Shown here: positions 1-15,327 of the stretch, in pieces
How the letters are laid out: each line of letters opens with the position of its first letter
Position numbering within the stretch: position 1 is the stretch's first letter
From: Cacajao melanocephalus
Taxonomy: Eukaryota; Chordata; Mammalia; Primates; Pitheciidae
Assembly (NCBI GenBank): GCA_963573385.1
Contig: CAUYLG010071493.1
Span: forward strand, 38,256 to 102,255
Length of the DNA stretch: 64,000 bases
Reading direction: 5' to 3'
Program-made: the position numbers and the translations under genes
Notes under the pieces: model-generated
Seen by the model: only the letters and a program-made list of their open reading frames with translations
What the model was told of the DNA's origin: nothing
Database searches by the model: none

Positions 1-214
1 ATGGTACAATGAGTTTTTGACTTGAATCTTCAGAATAGATAAAGTAAAATGAAACACCATTTGGATGTGCTAAGAACACTAATGGGGCAGTATTCTGTAA
101 TGATGCCATTGTATTGAAAAAGAAGTACCAACCCAGGTGCCCACTGATCAGCAATAGTAGAGGCTAACTATTCTCAGACACCAGGATGGAGCCCATCTAG
201 CTAGGCCTTAGGGT

Positions 215-440
215 GCTATGGCCAGGCAGACCTGGGTTCAAATCCCAGCTCACCTGTTGACCAACAGCATGACCTGAGGTAAATTAACTGCTGTGAGTTC
301 CAAATTCCTCACTCTAAAATGAGGGTGGTAATATGATGAGATCTTCACAGAGATTTTGTGAGGATTCAATGAGTTCATGAACGTAAAGTGCTTATTACAC
401 AGTGCTCTCTAAATGGTAGCTAATAGTGACGGTGATGATT
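215..440 (+). repeat. MIR
   Basis: Contains the tRNA-derived box tgggttcaaatcccagctc, the MIR core, and the tail gtaaagtgcttattacacag. Confidence 0.7.
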
Positions 441-1141
441 GTTCCAGGATACAGAATGTGAACAGAAAAACCTTTGCATCTTTGTGTTCCTGTGCTAGCC
501 AGTGGTCCTTTCTTGACTCCCCACCACAGGTCTGGGCCGTCACTGAACCAGCGTACCACAGGCAGGAGCGTTTTCTGCTTGCGTAGTCAAGGGGCCAGGG
601 TTGGTGGGGAGAATGATCCTCTATTTTCCTTCACCAGGATAGAAACAGTTCTCATATTCTAGGGAGTTGTCTGGACGTGTGATGACACTAAAAAGAGAGT
701 CTTTGCAACTGAAGGAAGGAATGCATCTGGTCCAGTCCCCTGCATCTTCAAAGGCTGTTTCCAAAGCCCTTTCAGACAAATGGGCATCCATCGGACTCTT
801 AAGATATGCAGTGACAGATGCCACCCTCTTTCTCTTTGGTCTAGCTCAGTAACAGATCACTCTAGCTCTCAGGAAGTTCTTTATATCTGAAAAAAAAAAT
901 TCATCCTTCCATTTAAGCTCATTTCTTCTTTTCAGATCTCAGCATCTGTTTTGGTTGTCTGCTGCTGCCTGGCTGTCTCAAAACTCAGTGGCTTGAAGCA
1001 ACAACCATTTTATGTGCTCATGACTTGGAGGGTCATGCAGGGCTTAGCTGGGTGGCTCTTCCATTCCATGTGGCATCAGCTGAGGTCACTCATTCAGCTG
1101 TATACACCTCATTCTGTGCTGGGATAGAACGTCCGAGAAAG

Positions 1142-1443
<302 letters not shown>

Positions 1444-2945
1444 GAATGTCCGAGAAAGCTTTTCTTATACCTCAACACCCCTACCTCGGGCTTCCTCATA
1501 GCATGATGGTCTCATGGTAGTTGGACTTCCTATATGGCAGCTGATTACCAAGAAGAAGCACTCTAAGAGTGGCAAAAACAGAAGCTTCAGATCTCTTAAA
1601 GCCCATCCCCAGAAGTTACACCGTGTGACTTCACTACATTTTGTGGATCAAAGTCAGTCACAGGGGCAGCCTAGATTCAAGGGATGGGAAGTAAATGGTA
1701 CCTCTTGACAGGAGGAGTGCAGAGACTCTGTGGCCCTCGTTCATCTACCAGCACATCCTCTTTATAAGCTTTCACATGCCTCCTCATACTAGCTTCTTCC
1801 TCTCCTAAAGCTTCCTGCCCTCGGCCTTCATCCCATGTCCCATTCTTTTCCCCAACCTTCCACTCTTTGAGCTACTCACCCTTTGTAGTTAAATCTTTGG
1901 TTCTTTTGCTCTTCTCCCTGCCACTTCAAAGAACACAGCTGTGTGCAGTCCCACCCCTAACATTTGTAAGGCTGTGTATGTTATGTCTAGATAGTCAGCT
2001 GTTAGGAAGCAAGCCGATAAGCTTTGAAAGGAAGTATGTTGCCCTTCTACCTTGACAAACATTCATTTGTGGGGAGTTTAAAAGCCAGGTTCAAATGGAG
2101 AATTCTGAGTTCTGCACCGAAATACGGGATCTAGGAAAAGCCAGTCTCCAGCCCACCCCAGCTCTGTCCAGCACCACAAGGACACTCATGAGCATTTATG
2201 TGGATGGGATGGGTACCCCAGCCCACACATCCGAGCTTCAAACATACCTTCTGCAAACAGTCACCTTAGCCAGTTCTAGGAATGCACACAGCACAGTGTA
2301 CTCTCATAAAGCAGTCAGAAAAGAGGGCCACCGGGCCCAGGAATCAGGCTGAGGACTGTTTGACCAGGGAACCTGGGATATTGAACATGTGATCTTAGAG
2401 GGAGAATGTCCCTTTGGCTCCATGGACTCCTCACCTGTGAGGAGGAGCATACCTGCTAGAGGATTGGAGCAGGGCCCTCCAAAGTGTGTGATCAGGATCA
2501 GGGACATTTTCCTGGGTGTAAGGACAGTGCTAAGTGTGTCTGCTGTTATACTGGGCATTGCCTTTCACTGATGGGCTTGGCCAAGCCCCTGTACTGCTCT
2601 ATTCCTCCCATGAGGCATCTCCACTGTGAAATGAGAAAAGCAATTTTTTCATGGTAGTTGTAAGAATTCAGTGAGACAATGGATGTGAATGGGGGTTTGT
2701 AAACCATAAAGTATTATTCACAGCTCATTTTTATGGTTTCTTGTTGTTGGATTCAGAAGCCCTGGATATGAATGAATTTGGACTCTGCCCTTTTTCAGCT
2801 TGGATCTTGCATGAATCACTTTGCATCTCTAAACTTTGGAATTTCACACACACACTCGAAAATGATGTGTGGGACAGGTGGGGATGTTTATTAGGACCTT
2901 GGTGCTGTTTCTTTTCAATTCCAAGTGGTTAAAACCTTAAGGATG

Positions 2946-3247
2946 GGCTGGGTGCAATGGCTCACACCTGTAATCCCAGCATTTTGGGAGGCCGAGGTGG
3001 GTGGGTCACATGAGGTCAGGAGTTCAAGATCAGCCTGGCCAACATGGTGAAATCGCATCTCTACTGAAAATACAAAAACTAACCAGGCATGGTGGCATGT
3101 GCCTGTAATTCCAGCTACTCAGAAGGCTGAGGTACAAAAATCGCTTAAACCCGGGAGGCAGAGGTTTCAGTTAGCAGAGATCACATCACTGCACTCCAGC
3201 CTGGGTGACAGAGTGAGAATCCGTCAAAAAAAAAAACAAAAAAAACA
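2946..3247 (+). mobile_element. Alu, full length
   Basis: It starts ggctgggtgcaatggctc and ends in an A-rich tail interrupted by c. Confidence 0.92.
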
Positions 3248-3521
3248 CCTGAAGGATGTAAGGGACCAGGGAGAGTCATCAGCAAAGGGGGAATGAGGCT
3301 GTCCGAACCAGACATAAGCCAGATGTCAGCTGGGGTAATGTTGCCTTTTAAAATACAGATGAGAAGCCTGCCAAGAATTTCCCATTGCACACCATTTTCT
3401 TAAACAAAACAAGGCTTTGCATAGAGTACCCTCTTCTGAGGACCAGTCACTAGCCTGCCCCTCTCAGCCCTATTGGGGCTGTGGCTGATGTGACTATTAG
3501 ATATTGAAACAGATCATCTTA

Positions 3522-3836
<315 letters not shown>

Positions 3837-5239
3837 TCATCTTTTTTCCCACACCCCTGTTGAACATCACTTAGCTTGAGACAAACGCCTTATTAATCAC
3901 AAACAAGACCATTTGGAATTGTGCATTTGTCCTCTACTCAGCCCAGTGCCACCCTCTGCCAGCCCGAGTAGCCTCCCAGTGGGTCCTGGCATTCGGCAGC
4001 AGGGCAATCCCTTGGCCACACCCAGCCTCTTAGGCCTGTTTCTCCTCAATGGGAATAGAGCCTGCTATGAAAGTCCGTACTACCTGAGGGAGGGATAAAA
4101 CCACTTGCATTAGTTATATTTTGCTACATAACAAGTTACCCTAAAAACTCTGCAACTTAAAGCATTTCTTATCCCCCGCAGTTTCTAAGTCAGGAATCCA
4201 GGAATGACTTCGCCACATGGCTCTGGCTTGATCTCTCACAACATCTCAAGGTGTTGACCAGAGCTGCAATAATCCCAAACTCGACTGTGGCTGAAGAATC
4301 CACTTCTAAACTCACTCACAGGTGATTGGCAGGCTCTAGTTGCTTGCAGCCTCTTGGCCAGAGGTCTCAGTGCCTCGCCACACGGGCCACTCCATGGGCT
4401 GCCTCAGCAGCCACACTGCAGGGCAGTCGGTTTCCCGCAGAGTGAGTGATCTCAGAGAAAGCAGACGAGGGAGCAAGACAGTGCCCAAGATGGAAGTCAC
4501 AGTCTCTTAGGACCCAATCCTAGAAGTGCCATGCCTTCACTTCGGTGTGCTGCTGGCCATGAAGACTAACCCTGGTACAATGTAAGAGGGACTGCACAAG
4601 GATGTGAAGACCAGGAGGCAGGGTTCACTGAGGGCCACCTTGGAGGCCGTCTGCCGTATTGCTTAAAAGTTGAATCCTTGTTATCCAAAGAGGCATAGTC
4701 TTGGGATATGCCTACTACAAAATGATGCACAGAGGAAAAGTACACCCACAAAGAGAGAAAAATATATCAAAAGGAAGCCAGCGCCTTTCTCAGTGAGGCA
4801 AGAGTGTGGATGCCTTGGTTTTTCTTTATGCTTTTATTATAGGAGGAGGTCTTCATATTTTCTAAAATCATTAAGAAAAAATAATTGGCCACTCCAAAAT
4901 AATGATTAATCCTTGCCAAACAAGAGTGATAGCTGGTGAGAGAGGGGGGCCTCTGAGTTGAGTCACTACCCTCTGGGTTGATGGTTGATTGTCAGATGGA
5001 AACCTGGTGCTAACCCAACCCCAGGGATCTTAATGGGGCTGGTTATTCTTGGAGACAGCCACCAAGGCATGGAATTCCCCTCTCCCTGTAGAAAGCCAAG
5101 AAAATGACTCACGGGTCATGTTGGTGAACCAGCTCAGAGGAGAGGAGATTCGGGGGTCTCCTTGACAGTCGGCTGTGCTGCAGCTCACTCCATGAGTCTT
5201 TTTCTCTCTTTGGAAATGTTGATTCCAAAACAGCTAGGG

Positions 5240-5262
5240 TCTCTCTCTCTCTCTCTCTGTCT
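5240..5262. repeat. (TC)n microsatellite
   Basis: About nine CT units followed by a C-rich stretch. Confidence 0.9.
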
Positions 5263-5898
5263 CCCCCACCCCCCAGCTCTCCCAGTTCCAGGATGCAGAC
5301 AGGATGAAGGCCGTACATTCTTTCTCGCGTTGGACGTTGGCTCAATTTCCAACTCAGTGGTTTTGTTTTGCGTTTACTTGGACAGGAAAAGGTGGTTCTC
5401 GAGAGTTTCTAGAGCATCGTCCATCAGACTCCTCAGTGCACGGTCCTGTTGTCTCCACTGGGCCATACAGGCTCTCTCTTTAGTTTTATTCACTTATTAA
5501 TTCCTTCTGTGCCCCACTGCTGTGGCCCCTCTCTCTATAGTTAACGTGTTTAATTAGTGTTTTTTGTTTCTATGTGCCCTTGAAGAATGGGTGACTTTTT
5601 CGTGTCTATATTTTTAATTGTGCATATTGTACTGTGTTAATTCTTGTTCTTTTTATTCCACACTGTGTTTCTAAGTTCCCCCACGGTGCCATGGGTACTC
5701 TGATCCTTTGCTCCTAAGGGATGCACAGCACTCCCCAAGATGTCTCTGAACACTTGGCCACCAGCTCCCCAGCCACGGGCTTTCAGATTCTCTACTCCCC
5801 CTCCCCCACCACAGGTAGCACAGGAGGGAACACTGGCTTACATGCTCCTTTGGGGACCGTGTGAGGATTTATTTGACATTCGCACCCTAGAGTGCTCA

Positions 5899-6110
5899 GT
5901 GACTGTGTGGACTCTTCTAACCTAGCCTTACAGTCCTATAACATCACTTCTGCCACCTTCACTCCATCAGGACAATCAGCCAGAGAGGGAACATAGATGC
6001 CACCTATTGATGGGAGAAATGGTGAAGAATTACAGACATGTTTTAAGACTACAACAGGAATTAAGTTACAGAGAAGTTAAACAACTTGCCTAAGTCACGT
6101 AGCTGATAAA
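5899..6110 (+). repeat. 212-bp direct duplication, copy 1
   Basis: It aligns without gaps to 7,841-8,052, with about 16 mismatches by eye (about 92% identity). The right end contains MIR-like text (acagagaagttaaacaacttgcc). Confidence 0.9.
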
Positions 6111-7529
6111 TGCATCCTAGAGCAGAACCACCAGTTTCCAGACTTTTCTGCTTCCCATACTGGTTCCAACAGAGGATCTGGAAGAAGAGCAAACTAGGAG
6201 AAGGTGTGGGTAGAGCCTGGGGAGGTAAGCAGGGCTCAGAGAATCCCCATCCTTTGTCATTAGCCATGGCAAAGCAAGGATTTTGGTCTTTATCCTAAGA
6301 ACAAAGGGAAGCCATTGAAGTAAAGTAAAGCAGGGGTTCAGATTTATTTTTAAGTAGCAATGGATCTTCAGAGGTAGAAGGACCCCTAAAAGACCCCTAG
6401 TCCCACTCTTTGAATTTACAGGACACTTGGAAGCCCCCCTGAGGTAGTGAGATAGATGCCTAGGATCATACAGCCAGCGAGTGCAGGCCCCCGACACTGT
6501 GAGAACACGGTGTGAGCCTATCAAGTTGCAAAGGCCATCTGATGGTGGCAGCCTCTGGAGGCTTGGGATTCGTCCACCCTGGTGTCCTAGGGGTAGCCTC
6601 GGGCTGAAGAGTTCACCTCCTGTCACCTGGAGTTTCGTAGACCTCTGATGGCATTTAACAGGACCCTTCAAAGAATCCCAAGCCAGGATCCAGCCTTCCA
6701 CTGCCATGGGGCCTCAAGCCTTAGGCCTTCCAGGTATCCACAGGCAGTCCCTGTTGAACTTCATATGCTAGCTTAATGAGAGAGCTGAACTAGAGGCTTA
6801 AAGATGAGCGTGGCAGTCCTGGTTTTGCCTCTTATTCTCTGGACCTCATCAGTTTTCTCATCTTTGAAATGAGAGGATGGAGCAAGATGCTCTCTCAAGT
6901 CCGTCCCTTCCTCCCCAAGCGTTTGTGCTTAAGTCTCAGGCACTGGGGACCTCTGGTACCTCACTTCCCCAGGGCCTCTGCTGTCAGTTCTTTCAGTTCT
7001 CAGCATGAGCAGCTGATGGGGGAAGCTACACCCTCAGAGTTTCATTGACCCTTTTCACCCTCATACTTCTGGGCCTCCACGCCAAAGAGGCACAGAGAAC
7101 TGAGCCTTTGTTTGCAGCAACAAAGCTGTTTGCAATTTCAGATAGAACCATTTTATTGTATCATATCCAAAGAGCACTTGAGTTGTGTTTTGTTTTGAAA
7201 GCTCAATAGCGTTCTGGACTTAATTCGCTGGCAGTGACAAAGCTCCTCCATCCCCAGTCCATGCCCACTCCATCCACCGACCCCAGTTGCCGGCCAACAG
7301 CCTCAAAGCCTCTGCCCACGTCCAGGTGGGGCACCCATTGTCCTCCTAGGGCACTCACCAGGCAGATGAAAGGGAAATCCTTACTGCTGCCCCTCCCACA
7401 TGCTCCTCTTTCCCCATCATCTCTAGATTCTGGCTACCATTTATTGAGTATTCACCATGTCCCAGGCAGCAGATTAAGCATTTTGTACATTTTAATTTAT
7501 GGCGACCTCAACTTCCTATGAAGCAACTT

Positions 7530-7840
7530 TATTTTGTTGTTATTGTTGTTGTTGTTTTTAAGATGGAGTTTTGCTTTTGTCACCCAGGCCAGAGTGCAAT
7601 GGCATGCTCTCTGGCTCACTGCAAACTCTGCCTCCCAGGTTCAAGTGATTCTCCTGCCTCAGCCTCCGGAGTAGCTGGGACTACAGGCATGCATCACCAT
7701 GCCCAGCTAATTTTTGTATTTTTAGTAGAGACGGGGTTTCACCATGTTGGCCAGGCTGGTCTCAAACTCCTGACCTCACATGATCTGCCCGCCTTGGCCT
7801 CCCAAAGTGCTGGGATTACAGGTGTGAGCCATCCCACTTG
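7530..7840 (-). mobile_element. Alu, full length
   Basis: It begins with a (TTG)n/T tail and ends ggtgtgagccatcccacttg. No matching target-site duplication is visible; the right side is the 212-bp duplication. Confidence 0.92.
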
Positions 7841-8052
7841 GTGACTACATGAACTCTTCTAACCTAGCCTTACAGTCCTATAACATCATTTCTGCCACCT
7901 TCACTACATAAGGGCAATCAGCCAGAGAGGGGACACAGATGCCACCTATTGATGGGAGAAATGGTGAAGAACTACAGAGATATTTTAAGACCACAACAGG
8001 AATTAAGTTACAGAGAGGTTAAACAACTTGCCTAAGTCATGTAGCTGATAAA
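7841..8052 (+). repeat. 212-bp direct duplication, copy 2
   Basis: Ungapped match to 5,899-6,110. Its left edge abuts the 5' end of a minus-strand Alu exactly. Confidence 0.9.
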
Positions 8053-8896
8053 GGATGAGCACTCATGTGTTAGTCTGGAATCTTCTTACCTCAAATTTGA
8101 TTCCTTTTCCCACCCCCATCCTGTCTGCCTGGGGAATGTAGAGATGAACAAGACTCGGGCCCTGCCTTCAGCTAGCTTACCATCTGAGATGGACTCGCTG
8201 CCAGCCCAAGCCCTTATCATCTTCTACCTCCTCCTGTGGATTTCTTGGTCATGTTGCTCACTGATCAGCAGGACTCACAGAGGGGAGGGGCTGCAGGGAG
8301 CCAGTATACGTTCCCAGAACTCCAAATCCACCATCCGTTTGTGTTTGCCTTTGCTGGGAGAAGCTAGAAATTTTTTCCACCAAGGCTTCTCTCACTAGGA
8401 GTCCTGTGTCTCAGTGCTGAGGTTGAAGCATAGAACATCTTGAAGGCAGGAGACCATCTTGGTCAAGGGCCAGGCATAGAGCAGGTGCATGATAAGTGTT
8501 TGCTGCGTTTCAGGGGCTCTGCTCTTCAGCACCGTATACCCTCTAACACCTGGTTTGCCTGCTACACACCCCTAAAAGGTAGCAGAAAATGGAGGGCCAC
8601 CACCAGCTTCTCCCAGTGAGTACAGAGACCACAGCAGTGCCCAGCAAGTCCAGGCTCTTCCTGTCAGGCCCACAGGAGTGCTGAGGGTGTGATATTGCGA
8701 TGGCAAAAGTGGCTGATTGGGCCTATTCCTTCTAGACTCTTCCACCACTCTGTCCTTCTCGGTTCCTCTAGCAGTGCCTCCTTTGATTCTGGACCTATCC
8801 AAGCAAAACTTCATAATAGGCCTGGTAGGCAAACCTGCTCCACACATACCCCTTGTGGGTTTACAGACCCTTCTGTGGAATAAGAGAAAAATCATA

Positions 8897-9115
8897 GACT
8901 GTGGAGGCCCACCAACCTGGGTTCAAGTCATGGTTTTGTTGCTGCCTGGCTCTGTGATCCCAGGCAAGTCATTTATCCTCTCTGTGCCTCAGTGGCTCCC
9001 CATGCAAAACATAGGCAATCATGTCAACCTGCAGCACCGCTGTGACGATTGAACAGCATAAGACTGACAATGTGCCTGGCTCCACGCTGGCAGGATAGGA
9101 GCATAACGGGGAGCA
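8897..9115 (+). repeat. MIR
   Basis: acctgggttcaagtcatgg, then ctctgtgcctcagtggc and the tail region. Confidence 0.65.
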
Positions 9116-9409
9116 AATCCTCCCTGTGGATTCACCCGTCCACAGGGGAGAGCTGTTGGGAAATTGCTCAAGGTCACCCCTACCGCTCCCACACCCCCCT
9201 CCATCCCCACAGTGAGATGGGAGCAACAATCCTATGAACAAGAAGTCAGTGTCTACTGGTGGCATTTTGGACACAGTGACAGGCTGTGGAGCCCAGCACC
9301 ATTACCCAGGTGGTTGAGGGCTGAGGGTTGACTTGTTAACAGTGATGTGGTGTGGGAGGCAGAATGCCTGGTCCTAGGCATAGGGAGTTAGCCTCATCTA
9401 GTGTACAGC

Positions 9410-9620
9410 TAATAGCATGGGCTCTGGAAGCAGATTGCCTGGGTTCTAGTCTTAGCCTTCACCCATTTGTTAACAGATCTTGGCCAAGTGACTTAACTTC
9501 CCTATGCCTTAGTTTCCTCATGTGTAAAATGGAGGTAAGAGCAGCGCCTACCTTCTGGGATTGTTGTGAGGATGAAATATGTTAATACATGTAAAGCACT
9601 TGGAGCAGCATCCAGCACAC
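9410..9620 (+). repeat. MIR, well preserved
   Basis: ctctggaagcagattgcctg through cttagtttcctcatgtgt to gcacttggagcagcatccag. Confidence 0.75.
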
Positions 9621-11360
9621 AGTAAATCTTCAACATCCAGGCTCTGCCCTTGGCTGGCTATTGACCTTGGGCAAGCCACTTCCCCTCTCTGGGCCTCTTT
9701 CTCCATCTGAGAAGTTAATGGGTTGACCCAGACCCAGATATCCCTCAGGGCCCATCAGGCTCTGACAGTCAGGAGTTCAGGAAGTCCAGGCAGGTCTGAG
9801 TGTCATGTTCTTTTGAGCAGGTTCCCTGTGACTGCTGGCCACATTGGGAAGGGAAGAAAAGCTAACTGGGACAGAGCTTCCTAATTCATGTAAACAGGAA
9901 CAGGCTGAGCCAGCCTTCCACTCCAGTTCCGGTGGGCTGGCAGCCTGGGAGCTCAGAGAATGAGTCACTAACAAGAGCAGCCACAGTTCTGGAGCTCAGG
10001 CGGCACCAGCTCCAGGGCACAGAGTAGCTGCAGAGTTCAATGGTGGGATTTGAAAGCTGGGTGACAGGAAAGGGGTCACAGTGTTTCCCTGTGCCCCGGG
10101 TGAAATCTGAAGGCCATTTGCCTGCATGCCATACCCAGGATCCTACAGCTTTGGCCTGCGATACTGAGCTTTGCCTTCCAGGGCATCTTTCCCTTCCTCC
10201 ATACCACATGTATATTTTGAGGCTCCATCAGCTGGGGACCAGGCACAAAATCTGCACCATCACCCACCCCCATGCAGCTGATTAAGGTTCAGGGTTCCAC
10301 TCCGCACCCACCCCAGACACAAGAGCTCCCTGCCTTGCTGCAGTGACCCTTTTCTGAGAAGCGGCATGGCAAAATGGAAACATCACTTGATGCCGGAAAG
10401 CCCTGGGTTTGAATCTCAGGTCTGCACTTACTTGTACAAGACACGTAACCTCTCTAAGCCTTGATTTTTCTGACCCTTCATCCTGTGCAAGAGGCGAGCC
10501 CATGATGTTAAATCACTTGTTAGCAAGCTGCCTCTGAGTCAGGGTTTCATGCGTGGCAAAGCAGCTACCTCGCTGTGAACTATTGAAAAGCCTGCCCTTG
10601 ACATAAGCAGCCGCCTCTCACTGACAAAACAGGGCTGGTGGTGATCATGTCTACCTCATAGGGCTGCCGAAAGAAGCAAATGCAGTTGCGTGTGCAGAAG
10701 CACTTTGGGAACTGCACAGAGCCAGCCCAGTGAGGTGGGATTATTCCCAGAACAAGGCAGTGAGTAAAGGAGAGAGCAGGAAAATGATACGAGCTGACAT
10801 CATCTGAAGGAGCAGGACAGAGCCCAAAAGAACAAATGGCCTAGGACCACAGTGGTCGGTGTATGCAGGAGCTGTTTTTTTCACTGCTGTATCCCCAGAG
10901 CCTAGCCCAATGCTTGGCAAAGTAGGCACACAGTAAATGCTTTTCTGAATTGCATGACGTTGACTCTCTATGTTCCCAGTGCTTGATGTATTATAATTGG
11001 TGCTCAATAAATGTGTTTTGGACTCACGCGCAAATCAACAGAGACTAAAACCAGAGTGGCAGGCTCCTAGCCCAGTTTTCCATCTTTGAAACTAACACCA
11101 CTGTCCATCACAGACACCCACTGCCCACCCCTGAGATCCAGGGTTCTTAATCTGAGGTCCATGCCTCTCCCCAAAAATTATGTGCAGAATTTAGTGTATG
11201 TTTGAGAAACGTATCTTGCTGGATTAAAAAAGTCAGATTTCTACCCAGAAAAACATCTAAATAAACCCTGCTCTGAAAGATGTACATCTACCAGGTGCCC
11301 AGTAAATACCCATCAGTTGGATGCATCTGGTCCCTAGGGCTGCCAGGTGAACAGTAGTTG

Positions 11361-11450
11361 AAAAAAAAATTTTTTTTATCGTACTTTAGGTTTTGGGGTA
11401 TATGCACAGATCATGCAGGATTGTTGCATAGGTACATCGTCTCTGAGATA
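11361..11450 (-). mobile_element. L1 3' end fragment
   Basis: tatcgtactttaggttttgg and the following text match the L1 3' UTR read on the minus strand; short and 5' truncated. Confidence 0.75.
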
Positions 11451-12317
11451 CACATTTAGGCCCTAGAGCCTGCAGTTTTTCCTACCACCTCCATAATGCG
11501 CAAGGCAGTTAACCGGTCTTTCATATGCAAAAGTGATGATCACACATTATCCAAGGGACCTGCCTTCTGAGTGGCTGTTCTGCTGCTGGGTGGGTCTCAC
11601 AGAGCCACAAATACTCTGTCAATCTCTTGTATCCCAGCGTATGTATTTAGATGTGACAGGTGGGAGTCAAGGCCAGAAACCTGAGAATCCTAACTAGGCT
11701 TCATGATATCAACTCAGAACTTTGATCTTTTTGAAAAAAATATTTTTCTCACTACAGATACATCTGTGCATCTGTCTGTGTATGTATACACATACATATA
11801 TATTTATCTAGTAGAGCAAATTAAGATATGTAAATGAAATCACCTCTAATCTCACCGCAACCCAAAGAACCGGTGTTACTACCTGGCTTTAGTCTTCCCA
11901 TTTACTATGTACAACATTTATTAAGCACTTACTGTGTGCCAAGCATTCACTGCCCTATGCTGTACGATCTCTATCTCATGTGTTAACCTCTAATCTCACA
12001 TCAGGTATTTGCTATCTTTTTACAGACATATTTATACTTTCTTAATTTTTAAGGCCAGTGAGATCACACTGTTTTGTAACCTTGCCTTCCTTAGTCCATA
12101 CTGTCAAAATTTTTTCCCATGTTATCAAATATTCATCAGCAGAGTCATTTATAATGGCTGCATGATATTTTATTCAGCCAAGTTCCATGCTTCTCAGACT
12201 GGGGTGCATGTACCCATGAGGGCAAAGCCACAGGATAAATGTCACACATCCTCCTGAAGCAAAATTTGTGATTCGAAGCTTTAGGAGAGGGAAATGAAAC
12301 CCATTATTTTCATATCA

Positions 12318-12672
<355 letters not shown>

Positions 12673-13330
12673 TGCAGCAAAGTCCAAGATCATGTTATTC
12701 CCCATAGGCCCATGCTCTTTCTCCTCTGAGGTTTGCAGAAACATCTAAGTGCTGAATTCTAGATCAAGCCCTTCTTTTTACAGATAAGGAAACTGACACC
12801 CAGGGAAAATAAGGTATTGCCCAAGGTCCACAATATGTGCTCTGCACAACCAAGGCACTGAAGCCAGGAGACCCTGGGTCTGTCCCTTTCCACCCTTCCA
12901 TATGTGGCATTACCTGTCAACTGTGTGTGGGCAGAGACCTTGCCCCTTAAGAAATCAACCCTCTGCTCATCAATAGTAGGAACTCTTGCCTTCCCATGTG
13001 ATAGGGAAGGTATCTTTCAGCAGCAGCTTTTCCTTTTTCATCTTGCTCCCAGGATCTGAGCTGACTGTTCAGGTGGTCAGTAGGTATAACCCCCATGGAC
13101 AAAGGTAGATGCCTTCCCATGACCCTCTTAGACTCCACTGGCACTTAGATTTATTGGTTAATGCACTGTATTATAAACATGTCTCTACTGGTCTGTTTTA
13201 ACCACAAGACTGGAAGCTTCTGGCAAGAATTATGTGTGAGCATTATAATCTGCCATTTATTGGGGACTTACTAAATGCCGAACACTCTGCTAGGTGTTTC
13301 ATCTGTAGTATCTAAAACAGCTTTTCAAAC

Positions 13331-13438
13331 ACAAGAGTGAAACTCCATCTCAAAAAAAAAAAAGAAATTAACCCCTGTAAAGGATGCAGAGAAGGGCCCC
13401 TGCACATTCCAGGCATATTGCTGCTGGTGGTGATATGA
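13331..13438 (+). repeat. 108-bp direct duplication, copy 1 (Alu tail plus flank)
   Basis: It matches 14,103-14,210 over its full length with about 2 mismatches. It begins with the last bases of an Alu and its A-tail, but there is no Alu body to the left. Confidence 0.92.
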
Positions 13439-13644
13439 TTATCTCCATTTATCAGGCAAAAAAAAACTGAGTAAAAGAGTGTCATTTGCCCATCAGCGTT
13501 CACTCATTTAGTAAACATATACTGTAGCCTTACACACCAGGACTTGTGCTACATACCTTAGACATCAGGATGAACAAAGCTGATACCGCTCTACCCTCAG
13601 GAACTTCTTGGTGGGTAGCGGAGATGATATTCAAAAATTATTTT

Positions 13645-13838
13645 ACAACCCATGGCAAATGTAATGTAGCCTGGAGCCTGTCTGACTGCCCTGGATTGAA
13701 CCCACCTCCACCCTTACCGGCTAGGCGACCTTGGGCAGCTCTGTTAACCTCTCTGCACCTTGTCTTCCTCTTCTGCAAAATGGGGATAATAGTAGTAGAA
13801 ACTCCATAGGGTACTGTGAAGAATAAAGGAATTAACCC
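13645..13838 (+). repeat. MIR
   Basis: tgtagcctggagcctgtctg, accttgggcagctctgtta and cttctgcaaaatggggataa. Confidence 0.6.
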
Positions 13839-13841
13839 ATG

Positions 13842-14210
<369 letters not shown>

Positions 14211-15307
14211 AGGAGAGGCATGGGGTGCTTGTGTGTGTTAGGGCAGGACCTACTTCAGGGAACATCTGATTGGGATCTACAAGATGAATAGGAGTTACCT
14301 TGGCAAAGTGTGTGGGAGGTAGGGGAGGGGAGCAGGGTGTTGGAGGGATGTTCCAGGCAGAGGGAATAGTGTGTCACAGCATAGGGGGCGGGCTTACCTG
14401 AGGAGCTGCAAGGAGTGCAGCTGAAAGGGGCCTGTCTGGGAAGAGGGGCCTGCTCTGCAAATACAGCTCCAGGACCTGGGCTCTCTACACCACAGTCTTT
14501 ATCTAGGCCACAGGCGAGATTCAGTAAATGTTTGTCAAGTGAACGAGCCGCTCACGGACAAACAGCTACGTTGGGCTCACATGGTTCTGTTGTCACCCTA
14601 GCCCGTTGTCCCATTACACCGTGACATGTGGACAGCCCCTTCCCAGCTGTCAAACTGTACACATCCGTGTTTTTGTCCCTGTCTTCTTGACAGTAAACCA
14701 AATCCTGTGAATTTGGGTGCAGACCTCCAGTATCTGGGACTCACTGAGGTGGCTGCAGCTGGAATCCCTATGCTCTAGCCAGGGGCTCAGATCTAAGCCA
14801 AGGGTATTCAGACTCTTTAGTAGTAGAACTCTGCCTCGAAATAATCTTAGCAGAAATCCAGTATATGGCACAGGGACAGGCAGAGCTTCTGCCCTTGAGA
14901 AGCAGACATGGGGCCTCAGCCCTGTGCACCTAAGAAAACACGAGGGCTCTGTAAAGCACAGTTAGAAAAATAAGAGTTAAACCCAAACCCCATTTTCAGG
15001 TGGGGAAACTTAAGACCCAGAAAGGGAGTGACACTCTGAAGGTCACACCAGCTAGGGACAGTCCCAGAACTGGCCCCAGACATCTGGTATCAATTCTACT
15101 ACACCCAGATTTCCCTGCATTTCTCCCTAACTGCCCCCAGCCTCTCTCAGTGTGCAGGGAGCCTTGAGATGGTCTGGGGACACGTGGCTGTGGTCTTGTC
15201 AAGAGTCTGGCCTCCAGTCCCAGTTGGGACATGGTCCACAAGAGACAAAAATCCAGAGGGCAGGCGTGGGTGGGTTGCTCAGGGTCATGGCCTGGTTATG
15301 CCCTGTC

Positions 15308-15327
15308 TTTTTTTTTTTTTTTTTTTT
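15308..15327. repeat. T20 tract, not attached to an Alu
   Basis: 20 T followed by ggtgctgctgcttctctttt, about 370 bases before the first PTPN5 exon in the window. It may be the tail of an unidentified minus-strand retrocopy. Confidence 0.6.

Noticed and set aside
230..252. tRNA-like B box (gggttcaaatcc)
   Set aside because: It is the tRNA-derived head of a MIR; no cloverleaf can be drawn.
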